7,403 bases of DNA. Source: Candidatus Shapirobacteria bacterium (lineage in GTDB: Bacteria; Patescibacteriota; Microgenomatia; UBA12405). The notes beneath the pieces were generated by a model. The model saw only the letters and a program-made list of their open reading frames with translations. It ran no database searches and had not been told where the DNA came from. Below, in pieces: positions 5,402 through 7,403 of this stretch. The translations under genes were made by a program, and so were the position numbers. Numbering within the stretch: the stretch's first letter is position 1; each line of letters begins with the position of its first letter. The stretch is from NCBI GenBank assembly GCA_009885205.1, contig VFLE01000160.1:1-7403 (forward strand), in the 5' to 3' direction.

Positions 5402-6022
5402 TTAGGCCATCAAGTCGACGAGGATGTTGAGAAGTCCATTTTCTTTTGATTCAAATAATTGACCGGTTTTATATTTATATTCAAAATTGACAAGTGAGAG
5501 GTATGTTTCTTTTAATTTGTCTTCAGGAAATTTAGAATAAGTTGATAAATTTTTGCGAATGTTATTTTTGAGCCAAAAGAAAAAAAGTTCAAATGGTTCT
5601 TGGATAATAGTTTCTTGATAAAGAGCACAAAAAGCATGAATATTACCGGGTCTTAGGGCGTTAAGACAGGTAAATAACTTTTTGTCGAGGGAAAATTTTG
5701 ATACTGAAGCCTTACCAAAAATAGAATTTTCGGTGGGTTTGAGCGATCTTTCTTGCCAAATGATGATGTCGATGTCTTTATTACTTAAAATAATTTTTTG
5801 TAATTTGTCTAAATTTGCTTTAACTAAGAAAAAGGGATTATCTAAAATTAAAACTTTGTCCGATCCAAAAAGTGATTGAGAATTTATAAACTGATTTAAT
5901 TTTTCAAAATCAATATTTTTGTTATCAAAACGCTGTTGTTCAAAGTTTTGATAATCGGTCAATTTAGATTGGTAAGCTTGTTGACTTTTGTACTGATCAT
6001 CGCCATGAAAAATGTATATCAT
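5402..6022 (-). CDS. DNA polymerase III delta subunit-like protein (HolA-like, reduced)
   Basis: Resembles the clamp-loader delta subunit, which opens the beta sliding clamp during replication. Matching features are the start MIYIFHGDDQYKSQQA (the usual delta N-terminus with a degenerate P-loop region), SQSLFGSDKVLILDN (48-62), the strand IDIIIWQERS (84-93), and the C-terminal helical segment LVNFEYKYKTGQ (177-188) typical of the delta collar domain. Canonical HolA is about 330 residues; this protein has 206, so the middle and collar regions are strongly shortened. That may be a lineage-specific minimal form or a paralogue. The ATG directly follows the stop of the upstream membrane-protein gene (TAAATG), so translation is probably coupled. 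Lysine-, asparagine- and phenylalanine-rich composition reflects AT bias. Family call is moderate because similarity is mostly in short motifs. Confidence 0.7.
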   Translation of the reverse strand: MIYIFHGDDQYKSQQAYQSKLTDYQNFEQQRFDNKNIDFEKLNQFINSQSLFGSDKVLILDNPFFLVKANLDKLQKIILSNKDIDIIIWQERSLKPTENSIFGKASVSKFSLDKKLFTCLNALRPGNIHAFCALYQETIIQEPFELFFFWLKNNIRKNLSTYSKFPEDKLKETYLSLVNFEYKYKTGQLFESKENGLLNILVDLMA

Positions 6023-6358
6023 TTAACCAAAACGAACCAAAATTATTAATGAAGTAATTGCAAATAAAATCCCAAGTATTTCGATTGCAGAAATTGTATC
6101 TTTAAAAATAAATATTCCAATAAGTGTGAAGATTAATATTGAAAAAATACTATAGATAGTAACTGAAGTGGAAAACTTCATATATTTGTAGGTAAATGCC
6201 CAAAGAAATGAGGTAAGTAAGTAGATTGATGATCCAAATAGAAAGTATTTATTAAAAATACTGACAGGTTGTTGGCCAGATTTTTTTAAAAATGAATCGC
6301 CGGTGGCGGTTATAATTGTGGTAATAAAAATTAAAAAAGTTACAAGTATTTTTGACAT
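6023..6358 (-). CDS. Small four-helix membrane protein, DMT/SMR (EamA-like) half-transporter
   Basis: 111 residues with four hydrophobic segments at about 3-20, 37-57, 64-84 and 91-108, the size and topology of small multidrug resistance and single-EamA transporters, which act as dimers in the cytoplasmic membrane. The first loop TGDSFLKKSG (19-28) matches the G-x-x-x-x-K-x-S pattern that follows helix 1 in this superfamily. The glutamate that couples protons in EmrE (E14) is not present at the aligned place (T17), so drug/proton antiport is doubtful; transport of a lipid-linked or sugar intermediate, as in ArnE/ArnF-like relatives, is an alternative. A perfect TATAAT lies 11 bases upstream. 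The stop codon abuts the ATG of the holA-like gene. Substrate cannot be inferred. Confidence 0.75.
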   Translation of the reverse strand: MSKILVTFLIFITTIITATGDSFLKKSGQQPVSIFNKYFLFGSSIYLLTSFLWAFTYKYMKFSTSVTIYSIFSILIFTLIGIFIFKDTISAIEILGILFAITSLIILVRFG

Positions 6359-6375
6359 ATTGATTACTAATTATA
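6359..6375 (-). promoter_or_regulatory. Promoter -10 for the membrane protein/holA-like operon
   Basis: A consensus TATAAT on the minus strand (plus positions 6370-6375) lies 11 bases before the ATG at 6358, predicting a leader of about 5 bases. The -35 region (about 6393-6398) is poor and would overlap the divergent promoter of the zinc-ribbon gene at 6386-6394, so the two transcription units may compete for polymerase. Confidence 0.55.
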
Positions 6376-6385
6376 ACTTGACTTG

Positions 6386-6399
6386 TGTTATATTGGTTA
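6386..6399 (+). promoter_or_regulatory. Extended -10, near-leaderless promoter of the zinc-ribbon gene
   Basis: TG-T-TATATT (6386-6394) fits the extended -10 pattern and is followed by 5 bases and the ATG at 6400. This supports 6400 over the in-frame GTG at 6385, which would lie upstream of the predicted transcription start. No -35 match at usual spacing. Confidence 0.55.
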
Positions 6400-6927
6400 A
6401 TGAATGAAAATTGTCCAAAATGTGGTGCACCACTATCTCCTGTTACTGAAACCCCTACTGGTCGACAGTTGCAAAAATGTAGTAAAGGAAGCTGGAATAA
6501 GGAATTAAAAAAAACTGAAGGCTGTGATTATGTTCTTTGGTTGGAAGTAGCGCCAAAAGAATTGGACGAAGTTTGTCCCAAATGTGGATCTCAATTGGTG
6601 TTGGCAGTAACTAGATTTGGAAAAAAGATGAAGAAATGTAGTAAAGGGACGTGGAATAAAGAATTAAAAAAGGCGGAAGGTTGCGATTATATAGAGTGGA
6701 TTAATGGGACGACAGAAAAGTTGGATGAGGATTGCCCTGATTGTGGGGAAAAATTGGTTTTGTTTACTACGTCCGCGGGCAAAAAGATGAAAAAATGTAG
6801 CACCTCGGGTTGGGATAGTGCTAAAAAGCAAGCGACTGGGTGTAAATATATTGAGTGGTTAAAGCCGGGTGACTATCAGGCTAAGGAAGATAGTGGGGGA
6901 GAAGAATTCTTGCCACCGGAAGAATAA
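6400..6927 (+). CDS. Three tandem topoisomerase-type zinc ribbons, stand-alone
   Basis: 175 residues made of three copies of one C4 zinc-ribbon module: C5/C8/C27/C42, C59/C62/C80/C95 and C112/C115/C133/C148, a period of 53-54 residues. Each reads CPxCG...KKCS..GW....K....GCxYxxW. The module is related to the DNA-binding C4 fingers at the C-terminus of bacterial topoisomerase I, but here no catalytic domain is attached, and the loop between cysteines three and four is lengthened to 14 residues. Such ribbons bind single-stranded nucleic acid in topoisomerase I, so nucleic-acid binding is the likely role; the partner is unknown. An acidic tail (EDSGGEEFLPPEE) follows. Copies 1 and 2 share NKELKK; copy 3 diverges, so the array grew by duplication. 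An upstream in-frame GTG at 6385 exists, but the ATG at 6400 fits the extended -10 and the ribbon start. Confidence 0.85.
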   Translation: MNENCPKCGAPLSPVTETPTGRQLQKCSKGSWNKELKKTEGCDYVLWLEVAPKELDEVCPKCGSQLVLAVTRFGKKMKKCSKGTWNKELKKAEGCDYIEWINGTTEKLDEDCPDCGEKLVLFTTSAGKKMKKCSTSGWDSAKKQATGCKYIEWLKPGDYQAKEDSGGEEFLPPEE

Positions 6928-7038
6928 AGAATTTCAGTCCCAATTTTTGATTATATTCTTTTGTTAAAAAAAGTACAGTCCTATATTTTTGTTTTTATGT
7001 GTTAGATACTTCGGATAATTAATTGTTAATTTAATATT
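6928..7038. other. AT-rich intergenic stretch with weak promoter-like sequences
   Basis: No gene or hairpin terminator is visible after the zinc-ribbon stop. Candidate -10 hexamers are TATATT (6982-6987, with TTGTTA at 6961-6966 but only a 15-base spacer) and GATAAT (7014-7019), neither paired with a good -35 at 17 bases. GATAAT would give a leader of about 13 bases for the gene at 7039. Confidence 0.3.
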
Positions 7039-7245
7039 ATGTCAAAAATAGGACATGTAGATAGGATTAAATCAAAAGAAGTTGAAGAAATTATTAGGGA
7101 ATATTTACCAGAACAAGGTTTTACAGTAAAAGAAACTAGAACTAAACCAAATCAACGATGTGTATATTGTAACGTACCAGAGTGTCGAGGTGTTGCACCG
7201 ATGGTTGTTTGTATTAAACCAGAAGAACATGCTTTATTAGGTTAA
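7039..7245 (+). CDS. 68-residue Cys-containing protein of unknown function
   Basis: I do not recognise this protein. It begins MSKIGHVDRIKSKEVEEIIREYLPEQG, a probable amphipathic helix, and then has a compact cysteine set, C41-x2-C44-x4-C49-x8-C58 (RCVYCNVPECRG...VVC), suited to one metal ion. The spacing differs from the classic zinc ribbon (two CxxC knuckles) and from the three-ribbon protein upstream. It ends EEHALLG. The helix followed by a metal-binding knuckle suggests a small nucleic-acid or protein binder, which is inference only. It is 111 bases downstream of the zinc-ribbon gene on the same strand, with only weak promoter candidates and no Shine-Dalgarno sequence; codon use matches its AT-rich neighbours. 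Confidence 0.65.
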   Translation: MSKIGHVDRIKSKEVEEIIREYLPEQGFTVKETRTKPNQRCVYCNVPECRGVAPMVVCIKPEEHALLG

Positions 7246-7304
7246 TTAACTGTGAGCTGTTATGACGAAATTCGAACTTATTTTAAAAATAACTTTTAAA
7301 TATT

Positions 7305-7382
7305 GAGCCCCGCCTTCGCCAAGGCTACGGACGGGCACGGTCACAGCGTCGGCCCACCGCCCGCACCGGTGGGCCTAGCTGT
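7305..7382. repeat. GC-rich structured repeat at the right edge
   Basis: A sharp GC-rich block in AT-rich DNA, with two hairpins. The first is GCCTT-CGCC-AAGGC (7312-7325), enclosed by GCCC (7307-7310) and GGGC (7333-7336). The second is GGCCCACCG (7351-7359) pairing with CGGTGGGCC (7367-7375) across a 7-base loop, extended by ACAGC (7343-7347) with GCTGT (7378-7382). The motif TTCGCCAAGGCTACGGACGGG resembles, from memory, dispersed GC-rich repeats seen in Patescibacteria contigs. No protein reading is convincing. It could also be a structured RNA or a terminator region without T tract. Confidence 0.65.
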
Positions 7383-7392
7383 TCGCGTTATT

Positions 7393-7398
7393 TATAAT
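7393..7398 (+). promoter_or_regulatory. Consensus TATAAT at the right edge
   Basis: A perfect -10 hexamer whose predicted start would fall just beyond the window (near 7405). No -35 is seen because the GC-rich repeat occupies that place. Given the leaderless pattern in this window, a gene may begin within a few bases of the edge; this cannot be confirmed here. Confidence 0.25.
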
Positions 7399-7403
7399 TC
7401 CGC

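Noticed and set aside
5682..5879. Plus-strand frame opposite the holA-like gene
   Set aside because: Antisense shadow with no supporting features.
7305..7403. Start of a tRNA, tmRNA or rRNA gene
   Set aside because: The hairpins do not form a cloverleaf, and I could not find tmRNA or rRNA signature sequences on either strand.
1..7403. CRISPR array, retron, toxin-antitoxin pair or phage defence cluster
   Set aside because: No regularly spaced repeats, reverse transcriptase, or effector/antitoxin pair is present. The NYN protein next to rsmI is better read as part of an RNA-related operon than as a toxin.

Overview
The window looks like chromosomal DNA from a low-GC bacterium with a streamlined genome, most likely a Candidate Phyla Radiation (Patescibacteria, possibly Microgenomates-like) lineage. 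This is inferred from compact genes, shortened versions of housekeeping proteins (RsmI without its C-terminal extension, a roughly 206-residue DNA polymerase III delta-like protein), several tiny Cys-rich proteins, near-absence of Shine-Dalgarno sequences, AT-rich spacers and isolated GC-rich hairpin repeats. No rRNA or tRNA is present to fix the taxonomy.

Layout, left to right. At the left edge is the start of a minus-strand gene that runs out of the window (1-63), possibly a helix-turn-helix/transposase-type protein. Divergent from it is lexA (160-774), followed by a 48-residue zinc-ribbon protein (796-942). A clear promoter and a strong hairpin then precede a NYN-domain nuclease-like gene (1030-1560) and rsmI (1565-2203), which are 4 bases apart and probably one operon. 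A small unknown gene (2219-2455) with its own promoter converges on the long minus-strand phosphoenolpyruvate synthase gene ppsA (2573-4861). The convergence zone holds a 28-bp perfect palindrome, a GC-rich near-palindrome and a 34-bp duplicate of the ppsA 3' end. Upstream of ppsA on the minus strand come an almost pure A/T spacer, a type II phosphomannose-isomerase-like cupin (4975-5382), a HolA-like protein (5402-6022) and a four-helix DMT/SMR-like membrane protein (6023-6358). Divergent from these, on the plus strand, are a protein of three tandem topoisomerase-type zinc ribbons (6400-6927) and a 68-residue Cys-containing unknown (7039-7245). The right edge is a GC-rich hairpin repeat (about 7305-7382).

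How it fits together. The genes cover DNA damage response and DNA handling (LexA, HolA-like, zinc ribbons), RNA modification or decay (RsmI, NYN) and central carbon and sugar-phosphate metabolism (PpsA, cupin). It is ordinary core gene content rather than one defence or mobile system.

The most unusual signals are regulatory and structural. At least four genes have a -10 hexamer placed 5 or 6 bases before the ATG, which predicts leaderless mRNAs. The one gene with a long leader (NYN) has its only Shine-Dalgarno-like sequence buried in a terminator-like hairpin. The end of ppsA appears to have been duplicated, with repeat-like DNA between the two copies, giving the enzyme a new C-terminal tail.
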